64,000 bases of DNA, taken from the NCBI GenBank assembly GCA_032871835.1, contig CM065296.1:258001-322000 (forward strand). Reading direction: 5' to 3'. Made by a program: the position numbers and the translations under genes. The notes beneath the pieces were generated by a model. That model had not been told where the DNA came from. It did no database searches and saw only the letters and a list, made by a program, of their open reading frames with translations. The stretch comes from Dipteronia dyeriana. Its lineage: Eukaryota > Streptophyta > Magnoliopsida > Sapindales > Sapindaceae. Every line of letters starts with the position of its first letter. Within the stretch, counting starts at the first letter, position 1. Shown piece after piece: positions 50,541 through 60,966 of this stretch.

Positions 50541-51432
50541 TAGGGGCGAACGTTTTCGGATTGGGTTGGGTTGAAATTTTTTCAATTCAATCCAACCCAA
50601 CGTAAATTTTAACCCAACCCAACCCATTATTTATTATATTGGGTTGGGTTGGGTTTTTTAAGCCCAATAAAAAAAAATATTGAAATTCAAATTTAAAATA
50701 ATTTTTCACCCTAATATCATATCCCATAAAATTTAGATTTCTTAAAAGCGTTAAAATCAAATCATAAAATATAATTCAAATTGTTTAATAACTATTGCAT
50801 GATTAAAAAATAAAAATATAACAATTTATCCAAGCTAAAAAAGTCTTTATTTAAGCCTCCTATCAATTTTACAATTATAATTGTTTCGTCGAATATCTCG
50901 TAGTTAGATAATCTATTATTTAATCCAGTCTCATATTTCTCCAAACATAGCAAACATATCATACTATTAATTTAGTCTAATCCAATCTTATCTAATCTCA
51001 GTCTCATCTTAATCAAATATAATCCCATAAAATACTCTAATCCAATCTCGCGCACAAAACAGAGCCTTAAAGTATAATTAAGGATGTACTAATTAATATA
51101 AAAGATAAAGATAATATAATTACATGTTTTTAATAAATATATTATATATGTATCGTATAAAATATTTAAAATTTTGTATTTATATTTATTATTTATAATA
51201 TTATAAACGGTGCATTAGTAAAAAATTTAATATTTAAAAAAGTGAGATTTCATATTATATTTAATAGCAAATAAAATTATTTAATTTATTTTTTGTTATT
51301 AATATCGGATTGACAGGTTAGATTAAGTTATATTTTATTAATCTAACCCAATCCAATTTTAAACGTAACTCAATCCAATATAGTTGGGTTGGATCGAGTT
51401 GGGTTGGATTGGCGAGTTGGCACCCATCCCTT
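50541..51432. mobile_element. hAT-like non-autonomous element, 892 bp
   Basis: The left end TAGGGGCGAAC and right end (reverse complement AAGGGATGGGTGCCAAC) are imperfect inverted repeats. The flanks CATCAAGC (50533-50540) and TATCAAGC (51433-51440) match at 7 of 8 positions. Subterminal GGGTTGGGTTGGGTT / AACCCAACCC arrays occur at both ends, a pattern known from plant hAT MITEs. There is no transposase ORF. Confidence 0.75.
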
Positions 51433-51464
51433 TATCAAGCAAGAACAAGAATAGTCAGTTAGGG

Positions 51465-52632
51465 TGAGTTTGGCACGGATATGAGATGTGACAGGATAAG
51501 GTGGGACGAGACGGGACAGGTTGTTCTGTATTGTGTTTGGAAGGTGTGAGACAGAACTGTTAACTGTACTGTTAAACGTTTGGTATGATTTGGACAGAAC
51601 GGAACCAAAGGTACAAATGACTAAAGTACCCCTGTTGACCTTTCTAATATTTATAACAATTTTATTAAATTTGAAAAAAGAAACTCCTAGATTTGGATCA
51701 AATTCGGTTAGTTTCATTGAATTTGAAAAATATTAAATATTACTTAAGTAAAAGAATTTAAATTCATTTAATTCCACAAACCCTAATTAATTTTTTCTTC
51801 AATGAAACTAATTAAACTAATTAATTTTTTCTTCACTGATTTTTTAATGAAGTTAAATTTTTCTTCACCGATTCTTCAATGAAAACCCAGCCATGTGTCA
51901 TATGGAAAAATTTCTCCAATTCAAACGAACCTAACCATGTGTCATCCGGTAAAATTACTCCAATTCAAACGAGCCAAACCATCATTGTCAACAAATCAAA
52001 CAAATTGAAAACAAATCAAAAATTGATTGAAAACAACCACGAACACAGCGAACCCAATTGGAAGTGGAGCCAAACCTTAAACCTCGTCGTCGCCGCGAAA
52101 CCAAGAAAACCCAGTCGCCGCGAAACCCACAAACCTCATTGTCGCTGCGAAACCCAGCAAACCCAGTCGCAGAAAACACAGCGAAATCTATAAACCTCGT
52201 TGCCACCGCGAAACCCACAAACCTCACCGTCGCTGCGAAACCCAGCAAACTCGATCGCAGAAAACACCGGCCACCACGAAACCCAACATCGATTGGGTTC
52301 GATTTTTTTTTTTTAGAGTGGGTTTGATTTGGGTGTTGGTGGTGATGGGTTTGATCTCTAGAGATGAACTATCGAACGAAGGAGAGAGAGAAATTGTAAA
52401 TCAGGTGGTGGTGTATATATATGTATGTAGTTTTTGGAAGGTTTGAGGGTAAAAATATATTTTCCAGACTTATCCAAAAAATGTATTTTCCAGACTTGTC
52501 CTATACATGAGACAAGTTTTGCCGAAGATATGAGGTGAGACAACATTTTATGATTTTTGTCTTATCTTATCCCATCATATCCCATTTTAATAGCACACTT
52601 GGGATAAGAGAAAGTTGTCCCGTCCCGTCCCA
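51465..52632. mobile_element. Probable non-autonomous DNA transposon, about 1.17 kb
   Basis: The left end contains GGGACGAGACGGGACAGG (about 51503-51520). The right end is an inverted partner (reverse complement GGGACGGGACGGGACAAC, about 52615-52632). Inner inverted strings of the type GATATGAGATG.GACA / TGTC.CATCATATCCC also pair. The middle holds a CGCGAAACCCA tandem array. Borders and target duplication are not resolved. Its right edge is about 165 bp from the AspRS start codon. Confidence 0.55.
52088..52290. repeat. Tandem array, about 87-bp unit, CGCGAAACCCA-type
   Basis: A block containing CGCGAAACCCACAAACCTCA, GTCGCTGCGAAACCCAGCAA and TCGCAGAAAACAC is present about 2.3 times. Shorter GCGAAACCCA sub-repeats lie within it. 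It gives spurious open frames on both strands and is not a gene. Confidence 0.85.
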
Positions 52633-52797
52633 TCGAAGCCGGGAAAAATAGGGTTTTTGGAAGAATTTATTCGTGTTGTTGTTTGTCGAAATTCTCTCAA
52701 TCTCATTTTAACAAAGTAATTTCTCAGTTTTCTCAGTTTTCTCATTTTGAGTTATTTTTTTACTCGATTTCTTATCTTTCAATCCCTCAAAAGCTTC

Positions 52798-55700
52798 ATG
52801 TCGTCCGAATCCGAAGCCCCGGTGTCAGCTACGGTTCCGGAAGAGGAAGACCTTTCCAAGTCGATCAGCAAGAAAGCGGCCAAGAAGGAAGCTGCCAAGC
52901 AAGAGAAGCTACGCCGCCGTCAGGAGGCAGCGGCAGCCTCCGCCGTCCCATCGCTCTCCGTCGAAGAGGAGGGTCCTCTGGCAAACAATTACGGAGACGT
53001 GCCTCTGTACGAGCTGCAGTCGGTCAACAAGCCGGAAGGCGGCAATTGGACGGAGGCAGTGAACGGCAAAGAGTGGACCAAGGTTGGAGAGTTGACTGAG
53101 TCGTTGAAGGACCAGGAGGTACTGATTCGGGGACGGGTCCACACGGCCCGACCCGTGAGTAGCAAACTGACGTTCGTGGTGTTGAGACAGAGCGGTTCCA
53201 CTGTGCAGTGCGTGGTGAGTCAGAAGCCCGATTCCGTGACCAAGCAGATGGTCAAGTTCGTAGCTTCATTGAACCGCGAGTCGTTTGTGGACATTGTCGG
53301 CATCGTCTCCGTCCCCGGCGTTTCTATAAAAGGAGCATCACAGCAGGTGCTATATATCTCTCACTCTCTTTCTTTGTTTGTGTTTGTGTTTTTTTAATCC
53401 TGTGTGTGTGCTTTTGTGTAAGAGAAAATGTTTGATTGTTGAAGGTTGAGGTTCAAGTTCGGAAACTATATTGCATAAGCAAAGCCGTGCCAAATCTCCC
53501 AATAAATATAGAGGATGCCGCCAGGAGCGAAATTGAAATTGAAAAGGCTTTACAGGTATCTTCTCTCATCTTTTTTATTGCCTCTTACCTTACGCAAGTA
53601 TGAATTTTAGATGAAATTCCTGCATTTCATTGGTTCAAGAATTATTATCCCCATTGCTGTGCAGGAAGGAGAGCAGCTCGTTCGTGTTAATCAGGATACA
53701 CGTTTGAACTATAGAGTTCTCGACATCCGAACACCTGCTAATCAGGGGATTTTCCGCATTCAGAGTTGGGTTGGAGCTGTAAGTTTTACTTTTCTGGAGT
53801 ATGCTTTCTCTCAGTTGAAAATTTCCCGCTCGAAACCATTTGCATATATGACATGCCGACTTAATTTTCAATATATATGGCATGCAATTTTACGACTGTG
53901 GCATATATCTGTGAGCTGACTTGCATCATTGGTGCAGATTTTTAGAGAGTTCTTGTTAGCCGAGGACTTTGTTGAGATCCACACTCCAAAATTGATTGGA
54001 GGCTCAAGTGAAGGCGGTTCAGCTGTTTTTAAGCTCGACTACAAGGGCCAACCTGCATGCCTGGCCCAGTCTCCTCAACTTCACAAGCAAATGTCTATTT
54101 GTGGAGATTTTAGGCGAGTGTTTGAGATTGGTCCAGTTTTTAGAGCCGAAGATTCATACACTCACAGACATTTGTGCGAGTTTACGGGTCTTGATGTTGA
54201 AATGGAAATTAACAAACATTATTCTGAGGTAGAATTGGATCATTTTAGTAGTTTGACGGGTCATTAACACCTGATTATAGCGAGATTTCATGTTTTCCTG
54301 ACAGCTTGAGTTTGATTATTCAGGTGATGGATATCGTGGGGCATTTATTTGTAACAATCTTTGACAAATTGAATGAGAAGTGCAAGAAAGAGCTGGAGGC
54401 CGTGGGGAAGCAATATCCATTCGAACCTCTAAAGGTCATGATTCGTTGACTTTTAATATGCTTGAACTTCTGTTGTTATCATATTCTTTGGGGATATAGT
54501 ATACAATATCAAGTGCTTGTGTTTTCAGATTTATATCCATGCAGTAATGGTATCCTAAATATTAAAGTTATATCACCTCTTTTGTTTCGAATCTGATTGT
54601 TGGCATTTACTTGTTCTTGCAGTACAATAAAGACACTCTTAGGCTTAAATTTGAAGAAGGGGTGCAGATGCTCAAGGTAATAATACATCTTTTTTCCCCT
54701 TTGTTGAAAGAGGTTTGTCATTTATCATGTCATAAAATAGCTTTTTTAATTTCCAAAAGCTCTTTTGAAGGTGTATGTAATGACAAAAGGAAAAAAAAAA
54801 CAGAAAAGAGCACTAACTACAAGATTAGGATATATACTAAATACAAAAGGCATGCAGGAATCCGTTACTAGAATGAATAATTACAGTTATCTTTTTTTTT
54901 TCTTTCTGATTTCTATCCCATGAAATACTTGCATGTACACTGCAAAGCCAAGGGCACCTTGTGTACTTCTACTTTTTGAGTTTAGTTTACATAAGTCATT
55001 AAGACAGGAATCCATATAATGTGTGCCAATTTGTTCAGCCATGTAAAATACAACTCAGGTGTGAAAGTTGTTATAGATTTAGAATTGCTTGCTGATTGAT
55101 CTATCTTCTGTTTTGTGAGGCAAACCAGTTGTCTTTCAAGTAGTAGATTTCATTGAGATGGTTTAAGTATATACTGTTTTGAATATTTTCCTTATTTACT
55201 TTATTGCGGATCTTGCGTCATTTTTCAGGAAGCTGGTGTGGAGATCGATCCTCTTGGGGACTTGAATACAGAATCAGAGAGGAAATTGGGCCAGCTAGTT
55301 TCGGAGAAGTAATTCAATATTTTTTGATATCATATCTTGTCTATAATTTTTTTTTTTTTTGTGCTTTTCCTTGTCTCCTTTTATAATTAGTTTAGATTTG
55401 TTTAAGTTTTCAATTGTGTATGTAATCAGACATGAGAGCGCTGAATGTAACTTTTGATTTGTAGGTATGGCACTGACTTCTATATACTTCATCATTATCC
55501 TTCAAATGTAAGGCCATTTTATACCATGAAATCCCATGAGAATCCTCTCTACAGCAACTCTTTTGATGTCTTTATTCGAGGTAAGAGATGAAGATAAAAT
55601 ATTCCCTACTAGTTGTTGATATGCATAAATCTGTATTTTCATTTTTCATTCTGTTCTCCTATCTGGAATCTTGTAACAAATATTTATGCGCAATTAAAAA

Positions 55701-56155
55701 GTAGCCCTATTATACACATGATGCATTTTATTAAACCTTCTGATCTTTCACAAATTAGAATTTATGGATCCATTCCATGTCCATCAGGTGAGGAGATAAT
55801 TTCAGGAGCTCAACGTGTCCATGTACCAGAAGTCTTGGAAGAGCGTGCTCAGGCTTGTGGAATTGATGTGAAAACTATTTCGACATACATTGATTCTTTT
55901 AGGTATTATTCCCTCTACATCTGGTCCACTTGTTTGTATCTTTTCAGGTGATGGTGCTCAATGTTGCATAAGCATCCAGTTACTCTGCTCAAGACTGCTA
56001 TCCTAATCTTATGATGGATAATTTTCAGATATGGAGTACCACCACATGGTGGGTTTGGAGTGGGATTGGAACGTGTGGTTATGCTCTTCTGCGGTCTCAA
56101 TAACATTCGCAAAACATCTCTTTTCCCCCGTGACCCACTCAGGATTGCCCCATGA
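52798..56155 (+). CDS. IBI1: Aspartyl-tRNA synthetase, cytosolic
   Basis: Ten exons: 52798-53346, 53445-53555, 53665-53778, 53938-54228, 54324-54434, 54623-54676, 55229-55308, 55465-55580, 55788-55902 and 56029-56155, 555 residues. A Lys-rich N-terminal extension ([19 protein letters not shown]) precedes the OB-fold anticodon domain ([17 protein letters not shown]..). The class II core shows motif 1 ([18 protein letters not shown]), the AspRS loop [11 protein letters not shown], motif 2 ([15 protein letters not shown]) and motif 3 ([12 protein letters not shown]). The C-terminus is [12 protein letters not shown]. It charges tRNA-Asp. The Arabidopsis orthologue IBI1 is also the receptor for beta-aminobutyric acid in induced resistance; that second role is by orthology only. 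The stop codon lies within a 32-bp tandem duplication. Confidence 0.97.
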
Positions 56156-56195
56156 AGTTCTGCGACCCACTTAGGATTGCCCCATGATGTTCTGC
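56132..56195 (+). repeat. 32-bp tandem duplication across the AspRS stop codon
   Basis: Unit 1 (56132-56163) contains the last codons CCACTCAGGATTGCCCCA plus TGA. Unit 2 (56164-56195) repeats it with two substitutions. The second unit is untranslated because the first stop is intact. Confidence 0.95.
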
Positions 56196-57126
56196 GACCA
56201 GCATTGAGTTATGCCTCATATTGATGATATGTCTAGTACTTTCCTTTGATTTCATCTTCGTTTATTTTTCACAAAAATACATTTCATATCATTATTAGCA
56301 CAAGAAGAAGACAAGTGTATCTTTTATTGAGCATTTTTGTGATCTATGCAAACCTTTTCTTAGTCATCTTTCCATTAGTGTGTTTCCTGTTGTCAAGTTG
56401 ACGGAGATGAGATAATAGATTTAGTAGGTGTAAGTTTAAGGTGGCCGTCCTTGTGGAGGAAATTTAAAGTGTACATCTCTCTCTTTCGAAAAATAAAATT
56501 TGCGCTTTGCAAAGAATAACATGAAAAGGAAGGATATAATTTAAACTGATGTGCAAATATGCTTTTGCTGCAAGTGAGTTACGTGGAGGAAATTTTCTTT
56601 GGTTTGTTTAATACTTGTAAATGGGAATGATCATCAGTGGAACGGATACATGTTTCTGAATGACAGCAGCTTTGAACGACGTTGGTCTTAAAAATAGAGT
56701 TGAAATGATGTTCTCTTTTCGTTCACGATACACTACACTATGTATGTGATAATGTCTTCCGATTAGAAAATGAGAACTAACGCCTATGTTTACTTTTGAC
56801 TCTGAATTTCAACTCAGTATATGACTCCATACGACAATTATAACCATTTCAATTTTCAAATGAAAACGATAGAGGAACTTTCTTTGGTTCCAACTTCCAA
56901 TCAAATTTTTCCTTCGCTATCAATCTGCTAAACCGATTTCTGCTCCACATTGTTCATGAACACATGCAACCACGTTACAGTTAAACCAATTAGCACAACA
57001 AATCATTTCTCACGCTTGATGTTTCTACATATTTAATCAACCACTTTTTAACTCTGGGAAAATTTATGGGTTTAAGAAAATAAAAAGAAACAAGTATGAT
57101 GACAATTGGCAATACATCGGAGGGAT
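56156..57126. other. Convergent 3' flanks of AspRS and the CHERP-like gene
   Basis: This 971-bp interval between converging stops has no recognised gene apart from the second copy of the 32-bp unit at its left edge. Confidence 0.55.
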
Positions 57127-60100
57127 TTATCTTGTAGCTGCTCTGGCACTCATTGATGAATGGTAGGTGGTGCTCCTCTGTTTTCTATAAGAAGTATAAA
57201 CATCGTCATACTGACTCACCTCGTTTGGATTTGCAGTTGCCCCGAGCCCCAATCTTCCTGAGCCACCAGATCCAGGTTTCCGTTCTACACTTCCATCAGC
57301 ATAAGTTCCCGTCTCTGGGTCTACCTGCAGATTTGCTGGTGGTGGAATGCAAGCCCCTCCTTTGCGAACAGGTGGTTCTCTCTCGTACTCATAATCATCA
57401 TCACCAGAATCAGATTTCATGGGTCCTTCAGAAGGATTAACCTCTCCAATCTCTTTGAAAAACTTTGATACCCTCTCTAGAATCTCCGATGGTGATACAT
57501 TGGATGGAGGTATAACTGTTGGGATGTCCAAAGGACTCATGGGAGAGTAGGGAACCCCACTGCCAATCTGCATCTTTCTGACCATCCCAGGAATAAGACC
57601 TGGTGGAAACAAAGGATACGGTGGCAATTTTTCACCAGTGCTGGCAGTTGATTGGTTTGCTGGTTGAATGGAAGAATTTATGGGCATTGATCCTGGAAAC
57701 ATGCCAGCCGGAACTGAATTTGGAAGAAACTGCTGGCTTGCTATGGATGCTGGCATGACAGGGGGAACTTGTCTATCAGGATGCTCTTTCTCTGATACAT
57801 TCGGAATGGAACTTCTGTTATCAATCTGCCACTGTGGGACACTATGATTTGTTGTTTGAGTATCTGTTGAAGCAGCTGACATTTCCTTCGGAGGACCTGA
57901 AAAAGAATTAGTTGGTGGTCCACCTAGCATCTCGCCCTCAAGTGCATAAATAGTATCTTGATCATAAACTTCCTTGGAAGCCCAGAACTGTAAGATTTTC
58001 TGTAAGCGTGACTGATTTTCCTCCTTATTCTGAGGGTTGAGATAAATCCTAGCAAGCATGGAACCTAAAACAGGTCTAAAAGCAAGAGCCTCATTATCAA
58101 ACTCGTGAGGGTTAGTCCTCCTTTGCAAACTGAAACAAAGAAACAAAGATACAGGGAGATTAGAGAGTAATTCAATACTAGCATTAATGACACATTGCAT
58201 AATGGAATTTAAATAATCAACATTCCAGAAGCAATCAAACTAGAAAAACATCTAGAGTAGCTTGTATCACAGTAACTATACACTGTCCTGTAGGTACTTT
58301 ATGGGAATAAAAAAACTATATTGAAGCACGCCTTTACAAGAAAAAAAAAAGGAACAATCTTGCATGTGAGCTCTTAACGACAAGTACACACCTAAGACAC
58401 ATGTTATGTGCAGATGATTAACTCTACTTGCAACCTCTTGGACATAAAAAATAGAACGGATAGTGTCAGCGCTTAGGGTTTCAATAAGACCATACGGGAT
58501 AGGACATTGTTCTGGAACTTCATCCTTTGAGAGAAAACTGTCTTAAGCCTAGTGGGCTGGAGTCTGGCTATAGGTGGTATATTGAAATACAAAGGAGTAT
58601 CAAAAAACAATGTTGTTTTACTTTTTAAAAGAAGCATGTTCACATGAAAGGTGGAAATACAATATTTACATTGCTCAACATTTTTACTTATTAACTGTTT
58701 TGGTTCACCAATGCTACTGGAGCTTAAATGTGCAATTTTTCAAAATCTAAAGTTTACAGTTTTCATCAGGGAAGAAAGAAACTTCTTAACCACAATTCAC
58801 AGATAATTAAAAAATAAACAGATAGAATAGTCACTGTTCAAGGTTACTCTATCAGACAAATATCGCTATATTAAATTTATGGCAGTGGAAGTGAAATCAC
58901 CCGGAATAACTGTGAACTGGGAAGAGAACTGAATTTACAGTAAGAATGCATGAGAATGTAAGAAAGAGATCCGTGATATCAAATGGTAAATAATTACAAG
59001 TCTAAGGGTGAGAAATGCTGATGAAAAAGCATCACTGCCTCAGAAAATAACCAACAAGCAGCCAGCATAATATATGTTATAAGGGTAATCGATAATTAGT
59101 GTAGGCAACATAGTAATTTATGCAGTAATAGAAATACCTGTCAAAAAGAATGTCATTGGCGAGATAAATTATGTGGAGTTGCCTCTCTGCATCATCCACA
59201 GCGAAAACCCTTTCTCTGAGTGCCTCAGCAAGAGCCGGTGCAAATGGAGACCTCTGCATGAACCAAGTCTTGGCACTTTTAATAGACTCTTTGGTACCAT
59301 TGAGATTGTTAAGTACATTATTAAGCTCGATAGCAACATCAGAAGGAAGTGGACCAGAAAGACCCTTAAAGGGCTGATCATAATCTGGTCGATCATGACC
59401 TACAAAAGGCTGAGGATGCTGATGGTTCTGCTGATCATAGAATGGTGGAAAAGAAGGCTGATGCATTTGCGGAGCACCCATAATCGAAGCTGAAGCTCCC
59501 CCGGCATTCATTGGAGGATGATTCATCATAGGGTTTGGTGGAGGATGCAATGTAGGCAAGGAAGAGGGTGCAAATGGATGATTAAAGGGGCCACCTTGGG
59601 GACGTGCAGATAACCAAAGCTTGTAACGATAATAGCCGTGCCCCTCACCACCAAAGAGGAAACTATAAGCAGGATTATCTTGCTGCTTTTCACGTATCAT
59701 GGCTTCAAATTCTGGGCCATTCTTAGTAGCATACTCCACAAGTTTGTCGATTCGCTTTTGGAGCTCAGGGTCGGATGGGGGAGGAGCTGGGGGTGGAGGC
59801 GAATCATATTGGCCATGGAAAGGTGAAGGGACGAGGTGAGGAGGTAAATGAGAGGTGAATGGTGCTGGGGGCGGCTGTTGTTGCTGCTGGAGATGAAGAA
59901 GGTGTGGATGAGGAGGAGGATGGGGATGGAGTTGCGGTTGCTGTTGCATGTGAGGAAGGTAAGGAAATTGTTGGAGAGAAGGATGTGGGGGTAGGAATGG
60001 AGGTGGGATCACTGATGGAGGCAACTGTTGATGTTGTGGGAGAAATCCATACTGTTGCTGCGGTTGCATATTAGCAGCTTGTCGCTGCTGTTGCACATAT

Positions 60101-60144
60101 GCCATTGCAGATGCTGCAGCGTAATCATGAGGCTGTCGGTCCAT
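57127..60144 (-). CDS. CHERP-like SURP + CID splicing factor
   Basis: Two coding exons, 59138-60144 and 57127-58129, give about 669 residues. The N-terminal 125 residues are rich in Gln, Pro and His. A SURP/SWAP module follows ([41 protein letters not shown]). Next comes a CID/RPR domain that binds the RNA polymerase II CTD ([11 protein letters not shown].., [34 protein letters not shown]), split by the intron after LFD. The C-terminus has an acidic SGDDDYEYE patch and [17 protein letters not shown], which resembles a worn G-patch. This architecture matches human CHERP, a U2 snRNP-associated protein. It is divergent from the topoisomerase gene. From memory it corresponds to At4g31200. Confidence 0.93.
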
Positions 60145-60966
60145 AGACCTATTGGATAAAATAAATCAGAGAATGATACAACCGAACTCAAGACACTATG
60201 AAAATCCTAAGCAAAATATAATTCATTTATAATTTTAGCACATAGCACAAGCATATGTCAGTGTAACTGTTCATGAATTACTCTCACGCTCAAATGCTTA
60301 ATCAAAGCAACTCACAAAAAAGAAACTCAGAAATAGAAATATTAGGGATATAAGCTTTGATTCATCTCCACTATAAGAAATTCAACAATCGTATTAAGAA
60401 GAAACTCCACAAGCTCTGCAATTAAGCTAATATCAGCGACTTCTAGATTCCTTGAACAAGAAACTCAACTTCAAATTTTGCAAAACTGGAATGAAACCCT
60501 AAGTTTTGGTAATACATTATTAAAAAAAAAAAATCGACACTTGACATTAAATTAAGAGTTACAGATTGCAACAGCGACAGCGAGTAAAGGTTAGAGATAT
60601 AGACATACCTTAAAAGAAGAAGAAGAGCTCACACAGTTCCACGATAGAGAATCGAAGCGTGTTAAGCAATACTTAAAACCTAATTGTGTCCGACAAACAA
60701 CCTTGTAACCTTACTTGGATTAGTTAGTAACCGACGAGCTTGGAGTTGTGTGTTTCTGTTTGGGGACGGACTACGGAGAAAGAAAATCGCACTTGCACGT
60801 GGATTGCGCGTGACATTACACATTTTAGTGGGCCGAGCCCATTGGGCCCGACCAATTTGTGGTCTCAAAAACCCCTGCCCTAAACCCCGCTTTCTTCTTC
60901 TCCGCCAACAAACAATGCATCTCTTAATCGTTTTCTCTGCGTTTTCTGGGAGAAAATGATAAGCAG
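60145..60966. promoter_or_regulatory. Divergent promoter region, CHERP-like gene / topoisomerase
   Basis: The left part holds the CHERP-like 5' leader with an intron (minus-strand donor AAG|GTATGT near 60609). Start codons are 822 bp apart. The core between about 60660 and 60960 carries three clustered site II motifs and no clear TATA box, a layout typical of housekeeping promoters. Confidence 0.6.
60829..60848. promoter_or_regulatory. Cluster of three site II (TGGGCY) motifs
   Basis: TGGGCC at 60829, AGCCCA (TGGGCT on the other strand) at 60836 and TGGGCC at 60843 lie within 20 bp. Site II elements bind TCP factors and drive growth-linked genes in plants. Confidence 0.75.

Noticed and set aside
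51879..52327. Overlapping open frames of 86-104 residues on both strands
   Set aside because: They follow the CGCGAAACCCA tandem array, whose period keeps frames open on both strands.
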